DNA from: Alteromonadaceae bacterium
GTDB taxonomy: Bacteria > Pseudomonadota > Gammaproteobacteria > Enterobacterales > Alteromonadaceae
NCBI GenBank assembly: GCA_027013165.1
Contig: JALUXV010000350.1
Span: forward strand, 1 to 50,036
Length of the DNA stretch: 50,036 nt
Direction of reading: 5' to 3'
Shown: positions 10,402 to 18,366 of the stretch, piece after piece
How positions within the stretch are numbered: the stretch's first letter is position 1
Layout of the letters: each line of letters opens with the position of its first letter
Translations under genes and position numbers: made by a program
The notes under the pieces: generated by a model
What the model was told of the DNA's origin: nothing
The model's database searches: none
Seen by the model: only the letters and a program-made list of their open reading frames with translations

Positions 10402-11877
10402 CTACGATGAAACGCTGGCAGCGTTTGATAGGTTATTCACTTTCGATACCATAGATTTGGCGGCAACAAAGTAAATAAGCGCACCCGATAACGAGCCAGT
10501 AAACCACCCATAGTCATAAAACCAGCTAAGCTGGCCGGTAAAGATCGCAATCAGGGTAATAGCTACTGGAACCAAAAACGCCAAGAAACCAGCCCAATTA
10601 ACTTTGGGATAAAGATCGCTACCTGTGTACAAAGCACTCACGTCTAATTGCTGTTTACGAATCAGAAAATAATCCACAATCATGATCCCTGCTATGGGAC
10701 CAAGTAAGCTTGAATAACCCAACAGCCAATTTGAATACATGCTTTCAACACTCACGTCCGATTCAATCAATCCTGCTTTTTTAAGCAGCTCCCAGCTCAT
10801 CAGTAATACACCCACCACACCGGTAAGCAGCACACCGCGAGTGTGATTAATGTATTTAGGTGCGATGTTTTGAAAGTCGTTAGTGGGTGATACAACATTC
10901 GCTGCCGTGTTGGTAGAAAGTGTCGCAACGATAATAAGTAGCATGGCTATAGCAACAAAGAACGGGCTATCAATGTGACCAATAAGCGATACCGGATCTG
11001 ATACCGTTTCACCTACTAAACTCGCCGAAGCTGAAGTCAATAACACACCCAATGCTGCAAACAAGAACATGGTGAGCGGCAAACCAAGGATCTGTCCAGT
11101 CACCTGTGCTTTTTGGCTTTTTGCATATCGGCTGAAATCGGGAATATTAAGTGACAAGGTCGCCCAAAAGCCCACCATTGCCGTAAGTCCCGCAAAGAAA
11201 TAGCTGAAAAATCCTGCATCTTCAGGGCGATTAGCGGGTGTGGCAAGCACTTCTGAAATAGACACCTTGTCGCTAGCCCACCAAATGAGTCCAATACCAA
11301 CAATCAGTAATAATGGGGCAGCCAAGGTTTCTAGCCACTTAATAGACTCTGCCCCTTTAATCACGATATAAACGTTAAGAAAGCCAAACACAAAAAAGCC
11401 AATGACTTCACCAATGCCGCCCAACTGTGCCCAGCCATCGGATATTGACGATAAGAACAGGTGTATCGCTAAGCCTCCAAACATGGTTTGAATACCAAAC
11501 CAACCACAGGCAACAAAGCCTCGAATTAAGCAAGGGACATTTGAACCCACAATACCGAAAGAGGAGCGAAGTACTACGGGAAAAGGAATACCAAATTTAG
11601 TGCCGGGAAATGCGTTTAACGTAAGAGGAATAAGTACTACAACATTGGCGAGAAGAATAGTGATGAGTGCTTCTACCACTGATAAACCAAAATAGGCGGT
11701 AAGCACGCCGCCCAAAGTGTAGGTGGGCACACATATCGCCATACCTACCCAAAGTGCGGCGATATTTCCAGTACCCCATGTTCGTTCAGCGACTTTGGTT
11801 GGTGCTAGGTCGCTATTAAAGTAATCGCTGCTTTTTGCTTCGTCGGTTAACGATACTTCAATGATGTCGTTACTCAT
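10402..11877 (-). CDS. NCS1-family nucleobase/hydantoin transporter
   Basis: A 491-residue, twelve-span NCS1 cation symporter. The N-terminal RTWGTGNIAALWVGMAICVP segment is the family signature, and the SRYAKSQKAQ loop is typical of bacterial members for uracil, cytosine, allantoin or hydantoin. A good ribosome site (GAGGGGG) lies inside the end of the upstream gene. Its start overlaps the carbamoylase stop by four bases, and dihydropyrimidinase follows 24 bases later, so all three are one transcript. Its job is probably inner-membrane import of the pyrimidine or ureide that the operon degrades. Confidence 0.92.
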   Translation of the reverse strand: MSNDIIEVSLTDEAKSSDYFNSDLAPTKVAERTWGTGNIAALWVGMAICVPTYTLGGVLTAYFGLSVVEALITILLANVVVLIPLTLNAFPGTKFGIPFPVVLRSSFGIVGSNVPCLIRGFVACGWFGIQTMFGGLAIHLFLSSISDGWAQLGGIGEVIGFFVFGFLNVYIVIKGAESIKWLETLAAPLLLIVGIGLIWWASDKVSISEVLATPANRPEDAGFFSYFFAGLTAMVGFWATLSLNIPDFSRYAKSQKAQVTGQILGLPLTMFLFAALGVLLTSASASLVGETVSDPVSLIGHIDSPFFVAIAMLLIIVATLSTNTAANVVSPTNDFQNIAPKYINHTRGVLLTGVVGVLLMSWELLKKAGLIESDVSVESMYSNWLLGYSSLLGPIAGIMIVDYFLIRKQQLDVSALYTGSDLYPKVNWAGFLAFLVPVAITLIAIFTGQLSWFYDYGWFTGSLSGALIYFVAAKSMVSKVNNLSNAASVSS

Positions 11878-13139
11878 GCTAACACCCCCTCTTCAGCTAC
11901 AGCAGCCTCAGTAGCAATCCGTTCGCTAGCAGTCAGCATAGTATGCAATAACACATTGGCTCCGGCTTCACACTGTTCAGGGCTAGAATACTCAATTTCA
12001 TTGTGACTTATGCCATTCTCACACGGGGTAAATATCATTCCCGACGGCACTATATCTGCCATATAACACGCATCGTGCCCGGCGCCAGCATAAATATCCA
12101 TGTGGGAATAACCTAGTTTTTCAGTAGCGGCTTTTACATCGTCCGAAGCATTGAACTCAACCGGCGCAAAATACCAAAAGTTGTCTACGGTAATTTCAAG
12201 GTCGCGCTCTTTAGCTACACTTTCACAGAAAGCTACAAACTCTTCGTGCATTGTTAGCAATACATCAGGGTTTGGGTTACGTAAGTCTGCACTAAATTTG
12301 ATATTTCCCGGAATCGTGTTTCTTGAATTAGGGTAAACCTGCATAAAGCCCACGGTACCTAAACCATTTTCAAAACGATTCGCCAGTGCTTCTATTTCCG
12401 TCACTATAGTACCAGTGGCAACCATGGCATCTTTTCGCAAATGCATTGGAGTAGTACCTGAATGCGACTCTCGGCCCTGTACCTCAACATTGTACCAACG
12501 TATTCCTTGGCCTAACCGAACAACCCCTATAGCCTTGTCTTCATCTTCTAAAATAGGACCCTGTTCAATGTGAGTTTCAAAAAATGCCCCAATGTTGCGA
12601 CTACCAAGTTCCTCAGTTCCCAAGTAACCAATACGGGCAAGTTCGTCCCCTAATCTGATGCCATTTACGTCGGTTTTATCTAGCTCTTCTTGCAAATCAA
12701 ATCGACCTACGTATACACCGGAACCTTGCATAGCAGGCTGAAAACGAGAGCCTTCTTCATTAGTCCATACGCTCACTTCAATAGGCGTGGGTGTGGTAAT
12801 GTTGTTTTCGTGCAAGGTTCTCAGCACTTCAACACCAGACAGCACACCGTACACTCCATCAAATTTTCCGCCGGTTGGCTGCGTATCAAGATGACTTCCT
12901 GTACACACTGATGGAAGCGAATTGTTTGCTCCAGGGCGCTTTGCGAATATATTGCCAAATTTATCAACACTGATAGTGCAACCGGTTGCTTCACACCACG
13001 CGCAGAAAAGGTCTCGAGCTTGTTTGTCGAGGTCAGTGCCTGCAAGGCGATTACATCCACCTTTTTCAGTACCGCCGATATCTCCCATTTCCATTAGGCT
13101 ATCCCAAAGCCTTTGCCCGTTTATTCTTAGCTGTTCCAT
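11874..13139 (-). CDS. M20-family Zn-dependent N-carbamoyl amino acid hydrolase / beta-ureidopropionase
   Basis: A 421-residue M20/HyuC-type amidase that hydrolyses N-carbamoyl-beta-alanine (or N-carbamoyl-L-amino acids) to the free amino acid, CO2 and ammonia. Metal ligands are visible: His83 in GSHLDTQPTGGKFDG, Asp94, Glu128-Glu129 in WTNEEGSRF, and His190 in THIEQGPILE. GAGHDACYMA and the final ISHNEIEYSS motif complete the site. GAGGA precedes the ATG. It is the first gene of the pyrimidine operon; a RutR-like palindrome lies 92 bases upstream of the start. Beta-ureidopropionase is preferred because of the neighbouring beta-alanine enzymes. Confidence 0.92.
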   Translation of the reverse strand: MEQLRINGQRLWDSLMEMGDIGGTEKGGCNRLAGTDLDKQARDLFCAWCEATGCTISVDKFGNIFAKRPGANNSLPSVCTGSHLDTQPTGGKFDGVYGVLSGVEVLRTLHENNITTPTPIEVSVWTNEEGSRFQPAMQGSGVYVGRFDLQEELDKTDVNGIRLGDELARIGYLGTEELGSRNIGAFFETHIEQGPILEDEDKAIGVVRLGQGIRWYNVEVQGRESHSGTTPMHLRKDAMVATGTIVTEIEALANRFENGLGTVGFMQVYPNSRNTIPGNIKFSADLRNPNPDVLLTMHEEFVAFCESVAKERDLEITVDNFWYFAPVEFNASDDVKAATEKLGYSHMDIYAGAGHDACYMADIVPSGMIFTPCENGISHNEIEYSSPEQCEAGANVLLHTMLTASERIATEAAVAEEGVLA

Positions 13140-13230
13140 TACACGTCCTCACTGTCTTATTTGTTATTGTTCTCAATTGCCCCAACGTTGAGCAAAATGC
13201 GTTCAAATCAGTGCATTCTTTGAAAAAATA

Positions 13231-13246
13231 TTTACCAAACGGTAAA
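13231..13246. promoter_or_regulatory. RutR-like operator, copy 1
   Basis: TTTACC-AAAC-GGTAAA is a perfect 6-4-6 inverted repeat, 92 bases upstream of the carbamoylase start. The same arms with different spacers occur before the F420 operon and the TonB receptor. E. coli RutR binds TTGACCANNTGGTCAA (recalled), which has the same architecture. The likely ligand-binding regulator is the TetR/RutR-type protein encoded at 17418-18047. Confidence 0.75.
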
Positions 13247-13309
13247 ACTAAAAATTAAAAAAATGCTCTCCTACCCAGTGATAGGCGACGCAGATTTCAT
13301 CTTAAGTTT

Positions 13310-13328
13310 GATGAGACTTTCTCTCATC
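13310..13328. other. Inverted repeat between mmsA and the pyrimidine operon
   Basis: GATGAGA-CTTTC-TCTCATC, perfect seven-base arms. It lies downstream of the dehydrogenase gene and upstream of the pyrimidine promoter. It lacks a T-tract on the relevant strand, so it is either a weak terminator stem or a protein-binding dyad. Confidence 0.35.
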
Positions 13329-13467
13329 TAGCCCCTAAATAATCGAGGCTAACGGGTTAATCACTATGCAAAACTCACTCGCTAACGTTCGCTTTAGCGG
13401 CGTATTTTGACTAACCAACTGGTCAGAAATCGATACATGAATGTTTCAACTTCTGTGCCATTGTGTT

Positions 13468-14967
13468 CTAGTTGCTTGGGAACGAGAATTGGCTACCCTC
13501 TCGTAAGTTCGCCGATGGCCAGCGCTGAGTCACTGCTTTGCGGCGGGTGTAAAACCTTACAGAATCAGGGCCATAAGCATGTAAATCACCAAAAAGGGAA
13601 CGTTTCCAACCACCAAAACTGTGATAAGACACAGGCACTGGTAATGGCACATTTACGCCAACCATGCCCACTTGAACTTGGTCAATAAAGAAGCGTGCGG
13701 CCTCACCGTCACGGGTAAACAGACAAGTACCGTTACCGTATTCATGAGCATTAATAAGCTCAACTGCTTTCGCCATATCTGGTACGCGAACCATCACTAA
13801 TACAGGACCAAATATTTCTTTTTGGTATATCTCCATATGAGGCTGTACATGGTCAAACAGCGTCGCGCCCAAGAAATATCCATTTTCATGACCTTCTACA
13901 GAAAGCGTTCTACCATCACATACCAACTCTGCACCTTGCTCCACACCCGATGCAATAAAGTTCTTAACAGTTGTAAAGTGCGGCTCACTAATGAGCGGGC
14001 CCATATCATTGCTATTGTCGCTCCCGGGGCCAACTTTCAACGCACCAATTTGCCCAACAAGTTTGTCTTTTAGGCTATTGGCAATGTCATCTCCCACGGC
14101 AACAACCACCGAGATTGCCATGCATCGTTCACCGCACGATCCATACGCAGCGCCCATAAGTGCATTGACTACGTTGTCTAGGTCGGCGTCTGGCATAACA
14201 ATCGCGTGATTCTTTGCACCGCCTAGTGCCTGACAACGCTTACCATACTGTGAGGCTTTGCTATAAATGGCTTCAGCCACAGGTGTAGAGCCAACAAAAC
14301 TGATAGCTTGTATCGTTTGGTCTTCAATGAGTCGGTCTACCGCCGCTTTGTCGCCGTTTACCACGTTTAACACACCGGGCGGAAGACCCGCTTCACTGGC
14401 TAATGCCGCCAATAGCATTGCACTCGATGGATTTTTTTCTGAGGGTTTTAGCACAAAGGTATTGCCGCACATGATAGCACTGGGCCACATCCACAAAGGA
14501 ACCATGGCTGGAAAGTTAAACGGTGTGATCCCCGCTACTACACCTAAGGGCTGAAACTCACACCAAGCATCAATACCAGGCCCAACATCTTTACTGTGCT
14601 CCCCTTTAAGCAACTGAGGCATTCCGCAAGCAAACTCAACGTTTTCAATCCCTCTTTGTAATTCACCTTTAGCGTCGTGAAGTACTTTTCCGTGTTCTAA
14701 ACTCAGTAATCTGCAAATCTCGTCACTGTGTTGTTCTAGCAACATCTTGAAACGGAACATAATTTGCGCCCGTTTTGCAGGAGGCGTGGCGCGCCATGCT
14801 GGATAAGCTTTAGTGGCAGAATCAATGGCCTGTTGAACCGTTTGAGAAGATGCCATTTCTACTTTGCCACAAACTTGTGCAGTGGCTGGGTTAATAATGT
14901 CTATAATCTTGCCACTTTGGGGGGCAAGGGTAGCTCCGTGAATATAGTGTCCTACAACTGATGTCAT
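13468..14967 (-). CDS. mmsA: CoA-acylating (methyl)malonate-semialdehyde dehydrogenase
   Basis: A 499-residue aldehyde dehydrogenase of the MmsA/IolA type, which converts malonate semialdehyde or methylmalonate semialdehyde plus CoA and NAD+ to acetyl-CoA or propionyl-CoA and CO2. FVGSTPVAEAIYSKA (NAD-binding helix), QALGGAKNHAIVMPDAD and the catalytic Cys282 in GSCGERCMAIS are diagnostic of the CoA-acylating subfamily. It follows an omega-amino acid aminotransferase by 21 bases. After beta-alanine transamination it would finish uracil breakdown to acetyl-CoA; after 3-aminoisobutyrate it would finish thymine breakdown. Confidence 0.93.
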   Translation of the reverse strand: MTSVVGHYIHGATLAPQSGKIIDIINPATAQVCGKVEMASSQTVQQAIDSATKAYPAWRATPPAKRAQIMFRFKMLLEQHSDEICRLLSLEHGKVLHDAKGELQRGIENVEFACGMPQLLKGEHSKDVGPGIDAWCEFQPLGVVAGITPFNFPAMVPLWMWPSAIMCGNTFVLKPSEKNPSSAMLLAALASEAGLPPGVLNVVNGDKAAVDRLIEDQTIQAISFVGSTPVAEAIYSKASQYGKRCQALGGAKNHAIVMPDADLDNVVNALMGAAYGSCGERCMAISVVVAVGDDIANSLKDKLVGQIGALKVGPGSDNSNDMGPLISEPHFTTVKNFIASGVEQGAELVCDGRTLSVEGHENGYFLGATLFDHVQPHMEIYQKEIFGPVLVMVRVPDMAKAVELINAHEYGNGTCLFTRDGEAARFFIDQVQVGMVGVNVPLPVPVSYHSFGGWKRSLFGDLHAYGPDSVRFYTRRKAVTQRWPSANLREGSQFSFPSN

Positions 14968-14988
14968 AACTGCTTCTCTTTATAAAAA

Positions 14989-16317
14989 TTATGCGTTGCT
15001 TAAGGTGTCGTGCATTGCATTGATAAGATTGTCTATTTCGAATTTCTCGGTAGTAAAAGGAATGCCCAACTGCAAGGTGTCACCGCCGTAGCGAACGTAA
15101 TACCCCTTATCCCAAAGCGACATTGCCAATTCAAATGGGCGACGAGCAGGTTCGCCAGGGTAGCTTTCAATGGTAAAGCCAGCAGCAAAGCCAAAGTTGC
15201 GAATACCTTTTACAAAGGGAAGTCCCGCTAAGCTGTGTACTGCTTTTTCAAAGTAAGGGCTAAGTTCAGACACGCGAGATACCAAGGATTCTTGCTCAAG
15301 CACGTCAAGGGCTGCCATTGCCGCAGCACAGGCAACGGGATGACCAGAGTACGTATAACCATGGGGCAACTCTATGTTGTACTCTGGGCCACCCGCGCCG
15401 GTAACCGTGTCGTAAATAAACTGACGTGTCATTACTGCTCCCATTGGAACAGCGCCATTGGTTAGCTGTTTTGCTACGTTGATCATGTCTGGTACCACAT
15501 CAAATGCATTCGCTCCAAACAAATGACCTGTGCGGCCAAAGCCAGTAATGACTTCATCGAAAATAAGCAAAATATCGTGCTCATCACATAACTCTCTTAA
15601 CCGGCGCAAATATCCCACTGGTGGAATGATGACACCTGCCGAACCAGCTAATGGTTCAACGATAACCGCGGCAATATTGGATGCATCGTGCAGTGCAACC
15701 ATCTCAATGAGCTCTTCGGCCAAATGAGCGCCCGTGTCTGGCATACCTTTACAAAATGGCTGATCGGCAAGCAAAGTATGTGATAGGTGATCAGACTCCA
15801 TAGCCGGCCCCCACATTTTGCGATTGGCCCCAATACCACCAAAACTTATGCCACCCCAACTTGCGCCGTGATAGCCCTTTGCTCTGCCAATAATTCGGGT
15901 TTTAGTTGGTTGCCCTTGCTGACGCCAATATGCTCTGGCGATTTTAGTTGCGGTATCAGCGGCTTCTGATCCTGAGTTAGTAAAAAACACCTGGTTGATG
16001 TCTGCGGGGGCCATCGCAGCCAAACGTTCGGCAAGTTCAAATGCCAGTGTATGTCCGTACTGAAACGCAGGTGCATAATCTAGGGTAGTCAACTGGCGTG
16101 CCACAGCCTCAGCAATCTCTGGTCGGTTATGCCCAGCCCCGCATGTCCAAAGCCCAGACAATCCGTCAAAGACCTTACGGCCAGTGTCATCAATCAAATA
16201 GTTACCTTCTGCACCACTGACTATTCGAGGTGAAGATTTGAATTGACGATTTGCGGTGTAGGGCATCCACAACGCATCTTTTTGTGCTTGCGTTACTCCG
16301 TGTGCCTGCTGGGTCAT
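14989..16317 (-). CDS. Omega-amino acid (beta-alanine):pyruvate aminotransferase
   Basis: A 442-residue class III PLP-dependent aminotransferase. Visible hallmarks: the phosphate-binding TNSGSEAADTATKIAR segment, Asp254 in LLIFDEVITGFGRTG, and the PLP lysine Lys283 in NVAKQLTNGAVPMGAV. The LWMPYTANRQFK N terminus is typical of omega-amino acid:pyruvate transaminases. It converts beta-alanine to malonate semialdehyde, the substrate of the dehydrogenase encoded just downstream. The pair is divergent from a LysR-type regulator, with about 105 bases between starts containing a TTTCATAAATATGAAA palindrome. Confidence 0.92.
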   Translation of the reverse strand: MTQQAHGVTQAQKDALWMPYTANRQFKSSPRIVSGAEGNYLIDDTGRKVFDGLSGLWTCGAGHNRPEIAEAVARQLTTLDYAPAFQYGHTLAFELAERLAAMAPADINQVFFTNSGSEAADTATKIARAYWRQQGQPTKTRIIGRAKGYHGASWGGISFGGIGANRKMWGPAMESDHLSHTLLADQPFCKGMPDTGAHLAEELIEMVALHDASNIAAVIVEPLAGSAGVIIPPVGYLRRLRELCDEHDILLIFDEVITGFGRTGHLFGANAFDVVPDMINVAKQLTNGAVPMGAVMTRQFIYDTVTGAGGPEYNIELPHGYTYSGHPVACAAAMAALDVLEQESLVSRVSELSPYFEKAVHSLAGLPFVKGIRNFGFAAGFTIESYPGEPARRPFELAMSLWDKGYYVRYGGDTLQLGIPFTTEKFEIDNLINAMHDTLSNA

Positions 16318-16404
16318 TACTGGTAATCCTGTAGAGTAGACTTAATTCTGATCTACTTTACCTAGCTCGCTATGTTCGATAAATTATAAAAATTCAACTT
16401 TTAC

Positions 16405-16420
16405 TTTCATAAATATGAAA
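16405..16420. promoter_or_regulatory. Palindromic operator TTTCATAAATATGAAA
   Basis: A perfect 6-4-6 dyad located two bases before the LysR-family ATG and within the divergent promoter region of the aminotransferase operon. An almost identical dyad (TTTCATAAACATGAAA) lies upstream of the TonB receptor. The simplest reading is a binding site of the adjacent LysR-type protein, with autoregulation. Confidence 0.65.
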
Positions 16421-16422
16421 CT

Positions 16423-17346
16423 ATGCGTGCAATCTTAGGGAATTTATCAGATACAGACATTCGACTACTGCGGGTTTTTATCGTGGTGGCGCAAGCTGGC
16501 GGTTTGTCCGCGGCTGAGCTTGAGTTAAACATTGGACGCTCTACTATCAGTCGCCATTTAAAAGATCTAGAAACCCGACTGGGGATGATACTTTGCCATC
16601 GTGGGCGAGGTGGTTTCGCCCTTACGGAGGAAGGCAAGCGCATTTATGAATCGACACAAAGGTTGCTGATCTCGCTGCAAGATTTTCGCAATGAGGTCAA
16701 CGATATGCACCGGCATTTGCAAGGAAATGTAGTCATTGCCATGTTTGATAAAACTGTAACTAACGAACAGTGTAAAGTTGACGAGGCCATCTACGCTTAT
16801 CAACAAATGGCGCCAGATGTAAACGTTGAAATTCACGTCGTGCCTGTTAACACCATAGAACAAGGCATCCTCGACAATCGTTATCACGTGGGCATTATTC
16901 CCACTCACAGAACCTCATCAAGCCTCAATTATCTGCCGCTGTTCTCCGAGCAAATGTATTTGTATTGTGGAAAGCGACACCCCATGTTTAATCCTTCAAC
17001 ACTTCCCTCAGAACAAGATGTTTGTGAGGCAAAATACGCCGGGCTTAGTTTCCACAGCCCCAATATGGATAAAAGCATGGCCCTGGGATTAAACAAAATG
17101 GCTGTTGCCAACGATCAGGAGGGAATCGCCACCTTGATATCCTCGGGGTGCTATTTAGGGTTCTTACCTGATCATTATGCCGCGCCTTTCGTACATAAAG
17201 ACTTAATGAAACCCGTCAATCCGGCTAAATTTCAATATCACTGTCAATTTGCAGCTATTTATCGCAAATCACCTAAACCCACCCGTTTAGTAGAGTTGTT
17301 TTTATCTGCGCTTGAAAAGAGTCACTCTAGTATCGACGTAAGTTGA
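16423..17346 (+). CDS. LysR-family regulator of the beta-alanine/pyrimidine genes
   Basis: A 307-residue LysR-type regulator. The winged helix-turn-helix lies at about 10-68 (AQAGGLSAAELELNIGRSTISRHLKDLETRLG), followed by a periplasmic-binding-protein-like effector domain. It is divergent from the aminotransferase-dehydrogenase operon and precedes a RutR-like gene by 71 bases. The ATG follows a perfect palindrome by only two bases and has no visible Shine-Dalgarno sequence. So either the start is leaderless-like, or binding at the operator also shuts off its own translation. The effector could be beta-alanine or a pyrimidine intermediate; this is inference from context. Confidence 0.9.
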   Translation: MRAILGNLSDTDIRLLRVFIVVAQAGGLSAAELELNIGRSTISRHLKDLETRLGMILCHRGRGGFALTEEGKRIYESTQRLLISLQDFRNEVNDMHRHLQGNVVIAMFDKTVTNEQCKVDEAIYAYQQMAPDVNVEIHVVPVNTIEQGILDNRYHVGIIPTHRTSSSLNYLPLFSEQMYLYCGKRHPMFNPSTLPSEQDVCEAKYAGLSFHSPNMDKSMALGLNKMAVANDQEGIATLISSGCYLGFLPDHYAAPFVHKDLMKPVNPAKFQYHCQFAAIYRKSPKPTRLVELFLSALEKSHSSIDVS

Positions 17347-17417
17347 TATTGACACCCGAGTAGGTTTCACGCGATGGTGAAAAGCGCATAACGCATTGAG
17401 TAAGGACAACAACCAAC

Positions 17418-18047
17418 ATGGCAACACCCACAAAAACCCAAACTAATCGTGCGAAAACTGAGGCCAAAATCCTGAGGGCGGCTGAGAAAGTCTTTGCACA
17501 AAAAGGGTTTAGTGGCACTTCTATGGACGCAGTGGCAAAAGAGTCAGGTTTGTCTAAGCAGAATATTTTGTATTACTTTCCCGGTAAGGATGTACTTTAT
17601 CAAGCAGTGTTAGAAAATATGATTGACCTGTGGCTAGAAAAAATGAAGTTCAATGATAGTCCAGATGTATCACCTGCTGAGGTTATTACCGACTATATCC
17701 GGCAAAAAATCGCACTTTCTCGAGACTACCCCAACGGTTCAAAAGTTTTCGCCCATGAAATTATCAACGGCGCGCCAGTACTTAAACCTTATCTTATGGA
17801 GCATTTAAAACCTGCATTTGAAAAAGATATAGTACTCATAGAGCGTTGGGTCGACGCTGGACTTATCCGTCCTATTGATCCTAAGCACCTCTTTTTTACC
17901 ATATGGGCATCTACACAAACCTATGCTGACTTTTCTGTTCAAATACAATTACTACTGGGTAAAAACAAACTAGAACAAGAAGACTTTGATCAAGCTGCAG
18001 ACTTTCTTTGCCAATTTGTGTTGAACGCTTTGAACGCACAACACTAG
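17418..18047 (+). CDS. RutR-like TetR-family regulator
   Basis: A 209-residue TetR-family protein. The helix-turn-helix lies at about 14-60 (ILRAAEKVFAQKGFSGTSMDAVAKESGLSKQNILYYFPGKDVLY). The ligand domain closely follows E. coli RutR as I recall it: VITDYIRQKIALSRDYPNGSKVF corresponds to the RutR 'EYIRLKLEVSRDYP' region, and IDPKHLFFTIWASTQTYADF to 'IDPQHLIFMIWASTQHYADF'. RutR senses uracil and thymine. No rut (RutABCDEFG) genes are present; it sits between the reductive pyrimidine genes and the F420 operon. RutR-type palindromes precede those operons but not this gene. Probably a pyrimidine-responsive repressor of the whole island. Confidence 0.88.
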   Translation: MATPTKTQTNRAKTEAKILRAAEKVFAQKGFSGTSMDAVAKESGLSKQNILYYFPGKDVLYQAVLENMIDLWLEKMKFNDSPDVSPAEVITDYIRQKIALSRDYPNGSKVFAHEIINGAPVLKPYLMEHLKPAFEKDIVLIERWVDAGLIRPIDPKHLFFTIWASTQTYADFSVQIQLLLGKNKLEQEDFDQAADFLCQFVLNALNAQH

Positions 18048-18065
18048 TGCATATTTAAATTTTTT

Positions 18066-18097
18066 TTGTGGGTTTAAGGTACCTTCTTAACCCACAA
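18066..18097. other. Hairpin downstream of the RutR-like gene
   Basis: Arms TTGTGGGTT and AACCCACAA pair perfectly; inside lies a second dyad, AAGGTACCTT. A T-run precedes rather than follows the stem on the plus strand, so it is not a textbook intrinsic terminator, but it may still end regulator transcription. Confidence 0.4.
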
Positions 18098-18273
18098 GCC
18101 CCCCAAATTTTATCCACTCAATTTGAACGGCCATCAAAGCATTCAACGCTTTATTTTTCTTGTGTTCGTAGTCAATTTCGAGCCTTCTATTTTTTCTAAA
18201 AACCTGACCACTTTTAACCATACCGCGCCATATTTGCGCACTTTCTGCACCAAAAAAAACACCAATAAAAATC

Positions 18274-18289
18274 TTTACCATTTGGTAAA
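18274..18289. promoter_or_regulatory. RutR-like operator, copy 2 (F420 operon)
   Basis: TTTACCATTTGGTAAA, a 7-2-7 perfect inverted repeat, differs from the recalled E. coli RutR consensus TTGACCANNTGGTCAA at one symmetric position only. It starts 93 bases before the cofG ATG. The left arm could act as the -35 of a promoter with GATAAA at 18296-18301, so bound repressor would block RNA polymerase. Confidence 0.78.
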
Positions 18290-18366
18290 ACTCGTGATAA
18301 AGCTTAAAAAAAGAACAGTTATAAAACCCATTAAGCTCACGCTTATCACCTACGAGGGAACGCCAA

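Larger units (their letters stand above)
13140..13467. other. Promoter region of the pyrimidine operon
   Basis: This 328-base gap lies between the semialdehyde dehydrogenase (ending at 13468) and the carbamoylase start. It is AT-rich around 13220-13265 and holds the operator TTTACCAAACGGTAAA and a second dyad, GATGAGA-CTTTC-TCTCATC. No coding capacity stands out. Confidence 0.6.
18048..18366. other. Leader region of the F420 operon
   Basis: This 319-base gap separates the RutR-like gene from cofG. It contains a long hairpin just after the regulator, a RutR-like operator at 18274-18289, and a candidate promoter, TTTACC-N16-GATAAA, whose -35 is the left operator arm. Reading frames through it look like chance. 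Confidence 0.6.

Noticed and set aside
16357-16372. TTTACC half-site in the aminotransferase/LysR gap
   Set aside because: The expected GGTAAA partner is absent (TCGCTA instead), so it is not counted as a fourth RutR-like operator.
17418-18047. RutR proper controlling a Rut oxygenase pathway
   Set aside because: No rutA-G homologues occur in the window; the regulator is RutR-like but sits with the reductive pathway genes.
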